DNA from: Candidatus Elarobacter sp.
GTDB lineage: Bacteria; Vulcanimicrobiota; Vulcanimicrobiia; Vulcanimicrobiales; Vulcanimicrobiaceae
Direction of reading: 5' to 3'
Assembly (NCBI GenBank): GCA_030150085.1
Contig: JASLGJ010000055.1
Coordinates: 1 to 7,676 of the forward strand
Length of the DNA stretch: 7,676 nt
This document shows, one piece after another, positions 1-6,826 of the stretch. Position 1 is the first letter of the stretch. The number at the start of each line of letters is the position of its first letter. A model generated the notes under the pieces. It was not told the origin of the DNA and did no database searches. It worked only from the letters and a program-made list of their open reading frames with translations. A program made the translations under genes and the position numbers.

Positions 1-1
1 C

Positions 2-154
2 GCGCACGCCGACGCGAGCGCGGTCTGGGCCGACGAGCAGCGCGCGGCCGGCCTGGACGCGCGCTCCCCGGCCTGGGCCTTCTTGCGCGGGCTCCCGCTC
101 GCCGGCTGCGTGGCGCTCGGCATCGGCATCGTGCTCGACCGGCGCCGCACGTAG
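2..154 (+). CDS. C-terminal end of an unidentified probable membrane-anchored protein (5' end outside window)
   Basis: I do not recognise this gene. The plus-strand frame starting at base 2 is open from the window edge for 50 codons and ends at TAG 152-154. The visible part begins with an Ala/Asp/Arg-rich hydrophilic stretch (about residues 1-25 of the fragment). It then has a hydrophobic run of roughly 15-18 residues (LPLAGCVALGIGIVL) followed directly by the tail DRRRT. A hydrophobic helix capped by positive charges fits a C-terminal transmembrane segment with a cytoplasmic tail, but this is inference from composition. The gene is convergent with the substrate-binding protein array and is followed at once by two hairpins, which supports a real gene end here. 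A shadow reading on the minus strand gives only low-complexity Ala/Arg/Ser sequence. Confidence 0.5.
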   Translation, partial: AHADASAVWADEQRAAGLDARSPAWAFLRGLPLAGCVALGIGIVLDRRRT

Positions 155-156
155 GC

Positions 157-177
157 GGCTCGGCCGCAGGCCGAACC
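157..177. terminator. Hairpin just after the plus-strand stop codon
   Basis: TCGGCC at 160-165 pairs perfectly with GGCCGA at 169-174 around a GCA loop. One mismatch and two further G-C pairs extend the stem to 157-177. It starts 2 nt after the TAG of the plus-strand gene. There is no T-run on either side, so if it terminates transcription it does so by stem strength alone or together with the next hairpin. Confidence 0.45.
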
Positions 178-181
178 CGAC

Positions 182-202
182 GGATTCGGCGCAGCCGAAT
201 CC
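182..202. terminator. Perfect 9-bp hairpin after the last gene of the substrate-binding protein array
   Basis: GGATTCGGC at 182-190 is an exact reverse complement of GCCGAATCC at 194-202, with a GCA loop at 191-193. It lies one base beyond the stop codon (204-206) of the minus-strand gene A and 27 nt past the plus-strand stop. It is therefore well placed to end both convergent transcripts. No U-tract follows on either strand, which is common for presumed terminators in high-GC genomes. A role in RNA 3'-end stability is an alternative. Confidence 0.55.
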
Positions 203-203
203 A

Positions 204-1871
204 CTAGATGTCGACGTTCATCACGTCGTCGAAGGGCGAGACCTCGTTGGGGTGCCAGCCGCGCAGGTCCTTGTTGGAGCCGTGGATGTCGTCGCGGATG
301 TAGAGCACGAAGTACGGCACCAGCTCGTCGATGCGCGCGTCGAGCTGCGCGATGACCTGCTTGCGGTCGGGCTCGTCGTAGGCCGCCTTCTCCTTGGTCA
401 GCAGGGCCTGGATGCGGGGGTCGCACAGGCGGGTGACGTTCTGGCCCTTGGGCGGGATGCCGTCGCAGTTGTTCTGCGGGGTGTAGTCCGCGTCGGGCGT
501 CATGCCCCAGGCGAACGCGGTGACGTCCCACTTGCCCGAGTACATCGGCCCGCCTTGCTCGACCGGCGCGAAGAACAGCGCCGACTGGTAGCGCTGGACG
601 GTGAACTGCGCGCCGACCTGCTGCCAGTTCTGGCGCACCAGCTCGATCTGCTGGTCCTGGTCGGGCGCGCCGATGTAGGTCGCCCAGGTGAACGAGAGCT
701 TCACCCCGTTCTTGGCCCGGATGCCGTCCGGCCCGCGCTTCCAGCCGGCCGCGTCGAGGATCTGGTTGGCCTTGGCCGGGTCGTACGGCAGCAGGGGCCG
801 GTCGGTGTGCATCGGCGAGGCCGGGGTGAGCTGCGACTGCGAGAGGATGCCCGTGCCGTGGTTGACCTTCTGCACGATCGTCGGGCGGTCGGTGGCGTAC
901 TCCAGCGCGCGCCGCACCGCGGGGTCGCGGAAGACCGGGCGCGCGGTGTTGAAGTCCAGGTGCGAGTAGTAGAAGCCCGGGGTGCGGAACACGTTCGCGG
1001 TCGGGATCGCCTTGATGCGGTCGTAGTAGCCCGCGCCGGCGTACGGCCAAAGGTCGACCTCGCCGGTGCGCAGCTGCGTGGCCAGCGTGTTCCGATCGGG
1101 AATGATCCGGTAGACGATCCGCTCGAGCTTCGCCTTGCCCCGCCAGTAGTAGGGGTTGCGCTCCAGCTCGATCCGGTCGCCGCGCACCCAGCGCACGTAG
1201 CGGAAGGGCCCGATCCCGACCGGCTTGCTGTTGTAGTCCGCGTTGTTGATGTTCGGGAGCTTGGCCAGCAGGTGCTTGGGCAGGATGCACGGGTTCGCCC
1301 CGGCCGAGCCGAAGAACGAGGGCAGGAAGCCCGAGTACGGCGTCTTGAGGTGGTAGACCACGGTGTACTTGTCGGGCTCGTCGATCTTGGCGATCTGGTC
1401 CCAGCCGTCGCGCCCGATCTCGTTGTTGGCCGGGTTGTTGACCGCGTTGGTCGACCAGACCACGTCGTCGCCGTCGAACGGCGCGCCGTCCGACCACTTC
1501 ACCCCGCGGCGCAGGTGCCAGGTGATGCGCAGGCCGTCCTTGCTGATCAGGCCGTTGGCCTGGCTGGGCACCTGCGTCGCCAGCTCCGGCACCGGCCGGT
1601 TGTGCTCGTCGTAGCGCACCAGGTACGCCATCGTCAGCTCCGAGAGGTTGCCCAGCGACGTCGCGGTCGCGAGGTGCGGGTTGAGCGAGCTCAGGTCCTG
1701 GATGTCGCCGATGCGCAGCACGTGCGGCACGGTGAAGGCGTTCCGGCGCACCGGTTCGCCGGCGGCGGACGGCCCGCCGGCGGGCGCGGAGCCGCCGTTG
1801 GAGCCGGGGGCGCAGCCGGCCAGCGCGAGCGCGGCCAGGGCGAGGGCGAGCGGTCCGTTCGGGGCGCGCAC
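204..1871 (-). CDS. ABC transporter substrate-binding lipoprotein, family 5 (SBP A, last gene of the array)
   Basis: A 555-residue extracytoplasmic solute-binding protein of the Dpp/Opp/Nik type, which would capture a small ligand and deliver it to an ABC permease not encoded here. Residues 1-20 form a lipoprotein signal peptide with lipobox LAGC and Cys20 as the lipidation site, followed by a Gly/Ala/Pro/Ser linker to about 43. Family landmarks are HLRRGVKWSDGAPF with DDVVWS (119-140), NPCILPKHLL (Cys195), VGIGPFRY (218-225), PDRNTLATQL near 258-267 and YDPAKANQILDAAGW (363-377). Cys469 and Cys483 flank PPKGQN, and the protein ends MNVDI. The GTG start is 1 nt after the TGA of gene B and has no separate ribosome-binding site; by alignment with B and C the ancestral start would be the codon that is now CCG (1860-1862). 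Translation probably depends on coupling to B. It is clearly related to B and C but more distant than they are from each other. The ligand is unknown. Confidence 0.9.
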   Translation of the reverse strand: MRAPNGPLALALAALALAGCAPGSNGGSAPAGGPSAAGEPVRRNAFTVPHVLRIGDIQDLSSLNPHLATATSLGNLSELTMAYLVRYDEHNRPVPELATQVPSQANGLISKDGLRITWHLRRGVKWSDGAPFDGDDVVWSTNAVNNPANNEIGRDGWDQIAKIDEPDKYTVVYHLKTPYSGFLPSFFGSAGANPCILPKHLLAKLPNINNADYNSKPVGIGPFRYVRWVRGDRIELERNPYYWRGKAKLERIVYRIIPDRNTLATQLRTGEVDLWPYAGAGYYDRIKAIPTANVFRTPGFYYSHLDFNTARPVFRDPAVRRALEYATDRPTIVQKVNHGTGILSQSQLTPASPMHTDRPLLPYDPAKANQILDAAGWKRGPDGIRAKNGVKLSFTWATYIGAPDQDQQIELVRQNWQQVGAQFTVQRYQSALFFAPVEQGGPMYSGKWDVTAFAWGMTPDADYTPQNNCDGIPPKGQNVTRLCDPRIQALLTKEKAAYDEPDRKQVIAQLDARIDELVPYFVLYIRDDIHGSNKDLRGWHPNEVSPFDDVMNVDI

Positions 1872-1874
1872 CTC
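1869..1874 (-). promoter_or_regulatory. GAGGTG: Shine-Dalgarno-like sequence that also contains the only start codon of gene A
   Basis: On the minus strand the B/A junction reads ATC TGA G GTG CGC GCC CCG. GAGGTG is a good match to the ribosome-binding consensus and sits where the corresponding GAGGAG sits in front of gene C, also overlapping the previous TGA. Six bases later, at the exact position of the CTG start of B, gene A has CCG. The usable GTG is therefore inside the Shine-Dalgarno-like hexamer, and initiation most likely relies on ribosomes finishing gene B. That a former binding site has become a start codon is inference. Confidence 0.5.
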
Positions 1875-3522
1875 AGATGTCGACGTCCATGAAATCGTCG
1901 AACCTCGTGAGCTGGTTGGGGCGGAAGTTCCGCAGGTCGGAGTTGTAGGCGTAGACGTCCTCGTTGACCCACAGCACCACGATGGGAGCGTCCTTGGCGA
2001 TCTCGCTCTGCACGGCGTTCGCGTACGGCTGGCGCTTGCGCTCGTCGTACTCGTGGCGGAAGGCGTCCATCGCGGCCGTCGCGCGGCGGTTGCACCAGCG
2101 CGGGTCGTTCTGGCCGTTGGGCGGGATCGCTTTGCACGAGTACAGGATCGCGAGGTCGCCGATGGGGTCGCCGCCCCACAGGAAGACGACCATGTCCCAC
2201 TTCCCGTTCAGGATGATGCCGCCGCTCGCCAGCGGCGCGAACAGCAGCGGCGAGGGATAGCGCCGCACCTCGATGGCGGCCCCGATCTGCTTCCAGTTCG
2301 CCCGCATCATTTCGATCTGCTGGTCGGCGTCGGGCGTCCCGGTCGAGGTGGCGAACACGAAGCTCAGCGCTTTGCCGTTCTTGCCGCGCACGCCGTTGGT
2401 CCCCATCGTCCAGCCGGCCGCGTCGAGCAGCGCGTTCGCGCGCGCGGGGTCGTACGGATCGGTGGGGACGTCCTTGTCGAAGGCCGGGTGGGCCGGCGAG
2501 ATCGGATCGTCCTGGACGATGCCCAAGCCGTGGCGGATCTTGGCGTTGATCGTCTTGCGGTCCAGCGCCAGGCGCAGCGCGCGCCGCACCCGGACGTCGT
2601 CGAGCGGCGGGTGCTGGTTCTGGAAATCGACGTGGCTGAACTGGTAGCTCGGCTGGCGCAGCACGGCGATGCCCGGGATCGCTTTGACCCGGTCGTAGTA
2701 GGCCGCCGCGACGGGGAGCCAGAGGTCGATCTCGTGCGTCCGGAGCTGGGTCAAGACGGTGTTGCGGTCGGGGACGATCTTGAACACCACCCGCGCGAGC
2801 TTGGGCTTGCCGCGGAAGTAGTAGGGGTTGGCTTCCATCTCGACCGCGTCGGCGCGCTTCCACTTGGTGTAGCGGAACGGGCCGATGCCGACCGGCAGCG
2901 CGTTGTACGGCGCGTTGTTGATGTTCGGCAGGCCCGCCAGCAGGTGCTTGGGCAGCACGCACGGGTTCGCGCCGGCGGAGCCGAAGAAGTTCGCCGCGTA
3001 GTTGGCGTACGGCTCCTTGAGATGGTAGACGACGGTGTACTTGTCGGGCTCGTCGATCTTGGTGATCAGGTCCCAGCCTTCGCGGCTGACCTCGTTGTTG
3101 GCCGGGTTCAGCACGACCTTGGTCGAGAACACCACGTCGTCGGCGTCGAACGGCGCGCCGTCGGACCACTTCACCCCGCGCCGCAGGTGCCAGGTGATCG
3201 TCCGGCCGTCCTTGCTGATGCCGCCGTTCCGCTGCGTCGGCACGGCGGTCGCCAGCTCGGGCACCGGCCGGTTTTGGCGGTCGAACTTGGTCAGCCACGC
3301 CATCGTGAGCGACGCCATGTAGAACAGCGTCCCCTGCTGGTTGAGGTGGGGGTTGAGCCCGACCACGTCCTCGGCGGTCGCGTAGCGCAGCACGTGCGGC
3401 ACCGTGTAGGAGTGCCGCCCGCCGCCCGCACCCGCGCCGGGCGGCGCGGAGGCGGGCGGGCCGCTGGGGGTGCAGCCGGCCAGCAACAGCGCGGCGAGGG
3501 CGAGCGCGAGCGGCTTGGTCAG
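1873..3522 (-). CDS. ABC transporter substrate-binding lipoprotein, family 5 (SBP B), CTG start
   Basis: A 549-residue family 5 substrate-binding protein. I place the start at CTG 3520-3522, giving MTKPLALALAALLLAGC, a textbook lipoprotein signal peptide with Lys3, a hydrophobic core and lipobox LAGC (Cys17). A strong AGGAGG at 3529-3534 lies 6 nt upstream. No ATG or GTG occurs in frame between the binding site and the Cys. The TTG at 3484-3486 would begin 3 residues before the Cys and destroy the signal peptide. A Gly/Pro/Ala linker runs to about residue 35. Landmarks are HLRRGVKWSDGAPF with DDVVFS (112-133), Cys188 in NPCVLPKHLL, VGIGPFRY (211-218), PDRNTVLTQL (251-260), YDPARANALLDAAGW (357-371) and Cys463/Cys477 around PPNGQN. 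Asp456, seven residues after Trp449, is shared by all five paralogs. It ends MDVDI. Closest relative here is C. The ligand is unknown. Confidence 0.9.
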   Translation of the reverse strand: MTKPLALALAALLLAGCTPSGPPASAPPGAGAGGGRHSYTVPHVLRYATAEDVVGLNPHLNQQGTLFYMASLTMAWLTKFDRQNRPVPELATAVPTQRNGGISKDGRTITWHLRRGVKWSDGAPFDADDVVFSTKVVLNPANNEVSREGWDLITKIDEPDKYTVVYHLKEPYANYAANFFGSAGANPCVLPKHLLAGLPNINNAPYNALPVGIGPFRYTKWKRADAVEMEANPYYFRGKPKLARVVFKIVPDRNTVLTQLRTHEIDLWLPVAAAYYDRVKAIPGIAVLRQPSYQFSHVDFQNQHPPLDDVRVRRALRLALDRKTINAKIRHGLGIVQDDPISPAHPAFDKDVPTDPYDPARANALLDAAGWTMGTNGVRGKNGKALSFVFATSTGTPDADQQIEMMRANWKQIGAAIEVRRYPSPLLFAPLASGGIILNGKWDMVVFLWGGDPIGDLAILYSCKAIPPNGQNDPRWCNRRATAAMDAFRHEYDERKRQPYANAVQSEIAKDAPIVVLWVNEDVYAYNSDLRNFRPNQLTRFDDFMDVDI

Positions 3523-3528
3523 GGTGGC

Positions 3529-3534
3529 CCTCCT
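3529..3534 (-). promoter_or_regulatory. Ribosome-binding site AGGAGG of gene B, deciding a CTG start
   Basis: A consensus AGGAGG sits 4 nt after the stop codon of gene C (TGA, 3539-3541) and 6 nt before CTG 3520-3522. The spacing is ideal for initiation at this CTG and is unsuitable for the TTG at 3484-3486, which is more than 40 nt away. Confidence 0.8.
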
Positions 3535-3538
3535 GGGA

Positions 3539-5197
3539 TCAGATGTCGACGTTCATGACGTCGTCGAACGGCGAGAGCTGGTTGGGGTGGAAGCCCTTGA
3601 GGTCGGAGTTGTAGGCGAAGATGTCGTCGACGATGTCGAGCACGATGATCGGCACGTCGCGAGCGATCCCGGACTGGACGATGTCGGCGTACTTCTGGCG
3701 CTTGTTCTCGTCGTACTCCAGCTTGAACTTCTCCATCGCGTCGTCGACCGCTTTGTCGCAGTAGCGCGGGTCGTTCTGGCCGTTGGGCGGGATGTTCTTG
3801 CACTCGTAGATCGCCGACATGTCGCCGATCGGGTCGCCGCCCCAGTTGAACGTGATGACGTCCCACTTGCCGCCGTAGACGACCCCGCCGTCGTTATAGG
3901 GGGCGAACATCAGCGGCGAGGGGTAGCGCTTGACGCTCAGCCCGACCCCGACCGCCTTCCAGTGCGCGCGGATCAGCTCGATCATCGAATCGGTGTCGGG
4001 CGTGCCGGTCGAGGTCGCGAAGACCAGGTTGAGCGCGTGCCCGTTCTTGGTCCGGATGCCGTCCGGGCCGGGCTTCCAGCCGGCCTGGTCGAGCAGTTTG
4101 GCGGCCTGCGCGGGATCGTACGGATCGGTCGGGACGTTCTTGTCGAAGGCCGGGTTGACCGGCGAGACCGGGTTGTCCTGAACCGTCCCCAAGCCGTGGC
4201 GGATCTTCATCTTGATCTCGTTGCGGTCGGTCGCCAGGCGCAGCGCGCGGCGCACCCGCTGGTCGTCCAGGCCGGGGTGGGTGTTCTGAAAGTCGAGGTG
4301 GCCGAAGTAGTAGCCCGGCTGCTTGTAGACCGCGATCCCCGGAATCGCCCGCACGCGGTCGTAGTAGGCCGGCGAGACCGGCGTCCAGAGGTCGATCTCG
4401 TGCGTCTCGAGCTGGGTCGTGACCGTGTTGCGGTCGGGCACGATCTTGAACACGATCCGCTGCAGCTTGGGCTGGCCGCGAAAGTACAGCGGGTCGGCCA
4501 CCATCTCGACCGAGTCGCTGCGCTTCCAGCTCTTGTACTTGAACGGCCCGATCCCGACCGGCAGCGCGTTGTAGGGCGCGTTGTTGATGTTGGGCAGGTT
4601 CGCCAGCAGGTGCTTGGGCAGGATGCACGGGTTGGCGCCGCCGGTGCTGAAGTAGGTCGGCACGAACGACGCGTACGGCTTCTTGAGGTGGTACACCACC
4701 GTGTACTTGTCCGGCTCGTCGATCTTGGTGATGAGGTCCCAGCCGTCGCGCCCGACCTCGTTGTTGGCCGGGTTGAGCACGACCTTGGTCGAGAACACCA
4801 CGTCGTCGGCCGTGAACGGCTGGCCGTCCGACCACTTCACGCCCCGGCGCAGGTGGTAGGTGATGGTCAGGCCGTCCTTGCTGATCCCGCCGTTCTGGCG
4901 CGAGGGGACCGCGGTCGAGAGCTCGGGGACGGGCCGGTTGTGGACGTCGTACTTGGTCAGCCAGGCCATCGTCATCTGGGCCATGTAGCTGAGCACGGTC
5001 TGCTGCGTGAGGTGCGGGTTGAGCCCGACGATGTCCTCGGCGGTCGCGTAGCGCAGCACGTGCGGGATCGTGTAGGGATGCCGCCCGCCGCTGCCGGCCG
5101 CGGTCCCGCCGCCCGCCTCCGACGAGGACGGCGGACCGGCCTTGGTGCAGCCGGCCAGCAGCAGCGCGGCGAGGACGAGCGCGATCGATCTCTTCAG
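3539..5197 (-). CDS. ABC transporter substrate-binding lipoprotein, family 5 (SBP C), CTG start
   Basis: A 552-residue family 5 substrate-binding protein. The chosen start is CTG 5195-5197, giving MKRSIALVLAALLLAGC, with a basic n-region (Lys2, Arg3), a hydrophobic core and lipobox LAGC (Cys17). Between the in-frame TGA ending gene D and the GTG at 5057-5059, which is inside the mature protein (PHVLRY), the frame has no ATG, GTG or TTG. GAGGAG at 5206-5211 is 8 nt upstream of the CTG. A Ser/Gly/Ala-rich linker covers about residues 18-39. Landmarks are HLRRGVKWSDGQPF with DDVVFS (115-136), Cys191 in NPCILPKHLL, VGIGPFKY, PDRNTVTTQL and YDPAQAAKLLDQAGW. Cys466/Cys480 flank PPNGQN, Asp459 is the conserved W+7 aspartate, and the end is MNVDI. 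It is very similar to B, with the same GGDPIGD pocket segment, so the ligands of B and C may be alike. The ligand is not deducible. Confidence 0.9.
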   Translation of the reverse strand: MKRSIALVLAALLLAGCTKAGPPSSSEAGGGTAAGSGGRHPYTIPHVLRYATAEDIVGLNPHLTQQTVLSYMAQMTMAWLTKYDVHNRPVPELSTAVPSRQNGGISKDGLTITYHLRRGVKWSDGQPFTADDVVFSTKVVLNPANNEVGRDGWDLITKIDEPDKYTVVYHLKKPYASFVPTYFSTGGANPCILPKHLLANLPNINNAPYNALPVGIGPFKYKSWKRSDSVEMVADPLYFRGQPKLQRIVFKIVPDRNTVTTQLETHEIDLWTPVSPAYYDRVRAIPGIAVYKQPGYYFGHLDFQNTHPGLDDQRVRRALRLATDRNEIKMKIRHGLGTVQDNPVSPVNPAFDKNVPTDPYDPAQAAKLLDQAGWKPGPDGIRTKNGHALNLVFATSTGTPDTDSMIELIRAHWKAVGVGLSVKRYPSPLMFAPYNDGGVVYGGKWDVITFNWGGDPIGDMSAIYECKNIPPNGQNDPRYCDKAVDDAMEKFKLEYDENKRQKYADIVQSGIARDVPIIVLDIVDDIFAYNSDLKGFHPNQLSPFDDVMNVDI

Positions 5198-5205
5198 GGT
5201 CGGTG

Positions 5206-5211
5206 CTCCTC
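5206..5211 (-). promoter_or_regulatory. Ribosome-binding site GAGGAG of gene C, overlapping the stop of gene D
   Basis: The D/C junction reads TGAGGAG, so two bases of the stop codon of D (TGA, 5210-5212) belong to the binding site of C. The CTG start of C follows after 8 nt. The arrangement favours translational coupling of C to D. Confidence 0.75.
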
Positions 5212-6826
5212 AGATGTCGGCGTCGACGAGGTCGTCGAACGGGGTGACCTGGTTGGGCCGGAAGCCGTGCAGGTCTTGGTTGTAGGCGTACACGTCCTCG
5301 CGCGCGTCGGTCACCACGGTCGGGACGTCCTCGGCCAGGCGGCGCTGGATCGCGGTCTCCGCGGCGCGCTGCCCGGCGTAGTCGTAGGTCGCGATGAAGC
5401 GCGCCAGGGCCTGGTCGACCTCGCGGCTGCAGTAGCGCGGCACGTTCTGCCCCTTGGGCGGGACGCGGTCGCAGCCGAACAGGTTGGTCAGGTCGCCGTT
5501 GGGCGAGGTGATCCAGGCGTAGAACGCCACGTCGTACTTGCCGGCGTACAGGATGCCGCCGTTCGCGAAGGGGGCGAAGTAGAGCGGCGAGGGATAGTGC
5601 TTGACCTCGAAGCGGGCCCCGATCTGGCTCCAGGTCGAGCGGATCAGCTCGACGATCGCGTCGGTGTCCGGGTTGCCGGTGCCCAGCGCGACGGTGAACT
5701 CCAGGCGCTGCCCGGCCTTGGCCCGGACGCCGTCCGAGCCGCGCTTCCAGCCCGCGCCGTCGAGGGTGCGGTTCGCCGCCGCGACGTCGAACGGCACGCG
5801 CGGGTAGTCGATGTGGAAGGGATGGCCCGGCGCGAACGGCGTCTCTTGCAGGACGCCCACCCCGTGGCGGATCTTGCTCAGGATCGTGGGCCGGTCGATC
5901 GCCTGGCGCAGCGCGCGCCGCACCGCCGGGTCGCGCAGCGCACCGTGCTGCAGGTTGAAGTCGATGTGGTTGTAGCCGTACGACGGCTGGCGGGTGATCG
6001 CGATGCCCGCCAGCGCGCGCACGCGCTCGAAGTACGCGCCCGGCACCGGCAGCCACATGTCGATCTCGTGCGTGGTGAGCTGGGTCAGGGTGGTGTTGCG
6101 GTCGGGGATGATCTTGAAGATCACCCGCTCCAGCTTGGGCTTGCGCCCGAAGTAGAGCGGGTTGGGCACCAGCTCGACCGAGTCGCCGCGCTTCCACGAG
6201 GCGTACTTGAAGGGTCCGATCCCGACCGGGAGCGCGTTGTAGGGCGCTTCGTTGATGGTCGGCAGCTTGTCGAGCAGGTGCTTGGGCAGCAGGCACGGGT
6301 TGGCCCCGCCCGAGCTGAAGAAGTTGACGTAGAACCCGCTGTAGGGCCGCTGCAGGCGGAACACCACGGTGTAGGGATCGGGCGTGTCGACCCGCGCGAT
6401 CTGGTCGAAGCCCTGGTGCGTGCCCTCGTTGTTGGCCGGGTTGCGCACCACGTCGGTCGAGAAGCGCACGTCGGCCGAGGTGAACGGCGCGCCGTCGGAC
6501 CACTTGGCGTCCCGCCGCAGGTGGTAGGTGATGGTCTTGCCGTCGGCCGAGACGCCGCCGTTGGCGCGCGAGGGCACCGCGGTGGCGAGCTCGGGCACGG
6601 GCCGGTTGTCGTGGTCGTACTTGAGCAGCCAGGCCATGGTGAGCGAGCTCATGTACGACACGGTGAGCTGCTGCACGAGGTGCGGGTTGAGCCCGACCAC
6701 GTCCTCGCCGGTGGCGTAGCGCAGCACGTGCGGCACGGTCCAGGCCTGGCGCGCGCCCTGCGCGCGCGAGGCCGCCGGCCCGGTGCACAGCGCGAGCGCC
6801 AGAGCGGCGGCGGCGAAGCGGCGCAT
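5210..6826 (-). CDS. ABC transporter periplasmic substrate-binding protein, family 5 (SBP D), non-lipoprotein
   Basis: A 538-residue family 5 substrate-binding protein starting with a normal ATG (6824-6826). Its signal peptide differs from those of A-C: Arg2-Arg3, a hydrophobic Ala/Leu core (4-13), then a likely signal peptidase I site SRA|QG after Ala22. The only early cysteine (Cys14) is preceded by LAL, with Leu at -1, which is not a good lipobox, so I infer a free periplasmic protein. Landmarks are HLRRDAKWSDGAPF (102-115), where the usual GV is DA, Cys178 in NPCLLPKHLL, VGIGPFKY (201-208), PDRNTTLTQL (241-250), and Cys452/Cys466 around PPKGQN. Asp445 is the conserved W+7 aspartate and the end is VDADI. 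The usual YDPA..A segment is altered to FDVAAAN (346-352). The ATG overlaps the TGA of E by one base (TGATG) and has no clear Shine-Dalgarno sequence, so coupling to E is likely. The ligand is unknown. Confidence 0.92.
   Translation of the reverse strand: MRRFAAAALALALCTGPAASRAQGARQAWTVPHVLRYATGEDVVGLNPHLVQQLTVSYMSSLTMAWLLKYDHDNRPVPELATAVPSRANGGVSADGKTITYHLRRDAKWSDGAPFTSADVRFSTDVVRNPANNEGTHQGFDQIARVDTPDPYTVVFRLQRPYSGFYVNFFSSGGANPCLLPKHLLDKLPTINEAPYNALPVGIGPFKYASWKRGDSVELVPNPLYFGRKPKLERVIFKIIPDRNTTLTQLTTHEIDMWLPVPGAYFERVRALAGIAITRQPSYGYNHIDFNLQHGALRDPAVRRALRQAIDRPTILSKIRHGVGVLQETPFAPGHPFHIDYPRVPFDVAAANRTLDGAGWKRGSDGVRAKAGQRLEFTVALGTGNPDTDAIVELIRSTWSQIGARFEVKHYPSPLYFAPFANGGILYAGKYDVAFYAWITSPNGDLTNLFGCDRVPPKGQNVPRYCSREVDQALARFIATYDYAGQRAAETAIQRRLAEDVPTVVTDAREDVYAYNQDLHGFRPNQVTPFDDLVDADI

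Noticed and set aside
3484..3486. TTG as the start of gene B
   Set aside because: It lies three residues before the lipobox Cys and has no ribosome-binding site, while CTG 3520-3522 has a perfect one and gives a complete signal peptide.
252..3558. Plus-strand open frames of about 550 and 640 codons opposite genes A and B
   Set aside because: Same Val/Arg/Gly-rich shadow composition; the minus-strand frames contain recognisable family motifs and signal peptides throughout.
5057..5059. GTG 5057-5059 as the start of gene C
   Set aside because: It is the valine of the conserved PHVLRY segment; using it removes the signal peptide and linker that are clearly encoded in the same frame upstream.
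6785..6787. Cys14 of SBP D as a lipidation site
   Set aside because: The preceding residues are LAL; Leu at -1 does not fit the lipobox, and a good SRA|QG signal peptidase I site follows.
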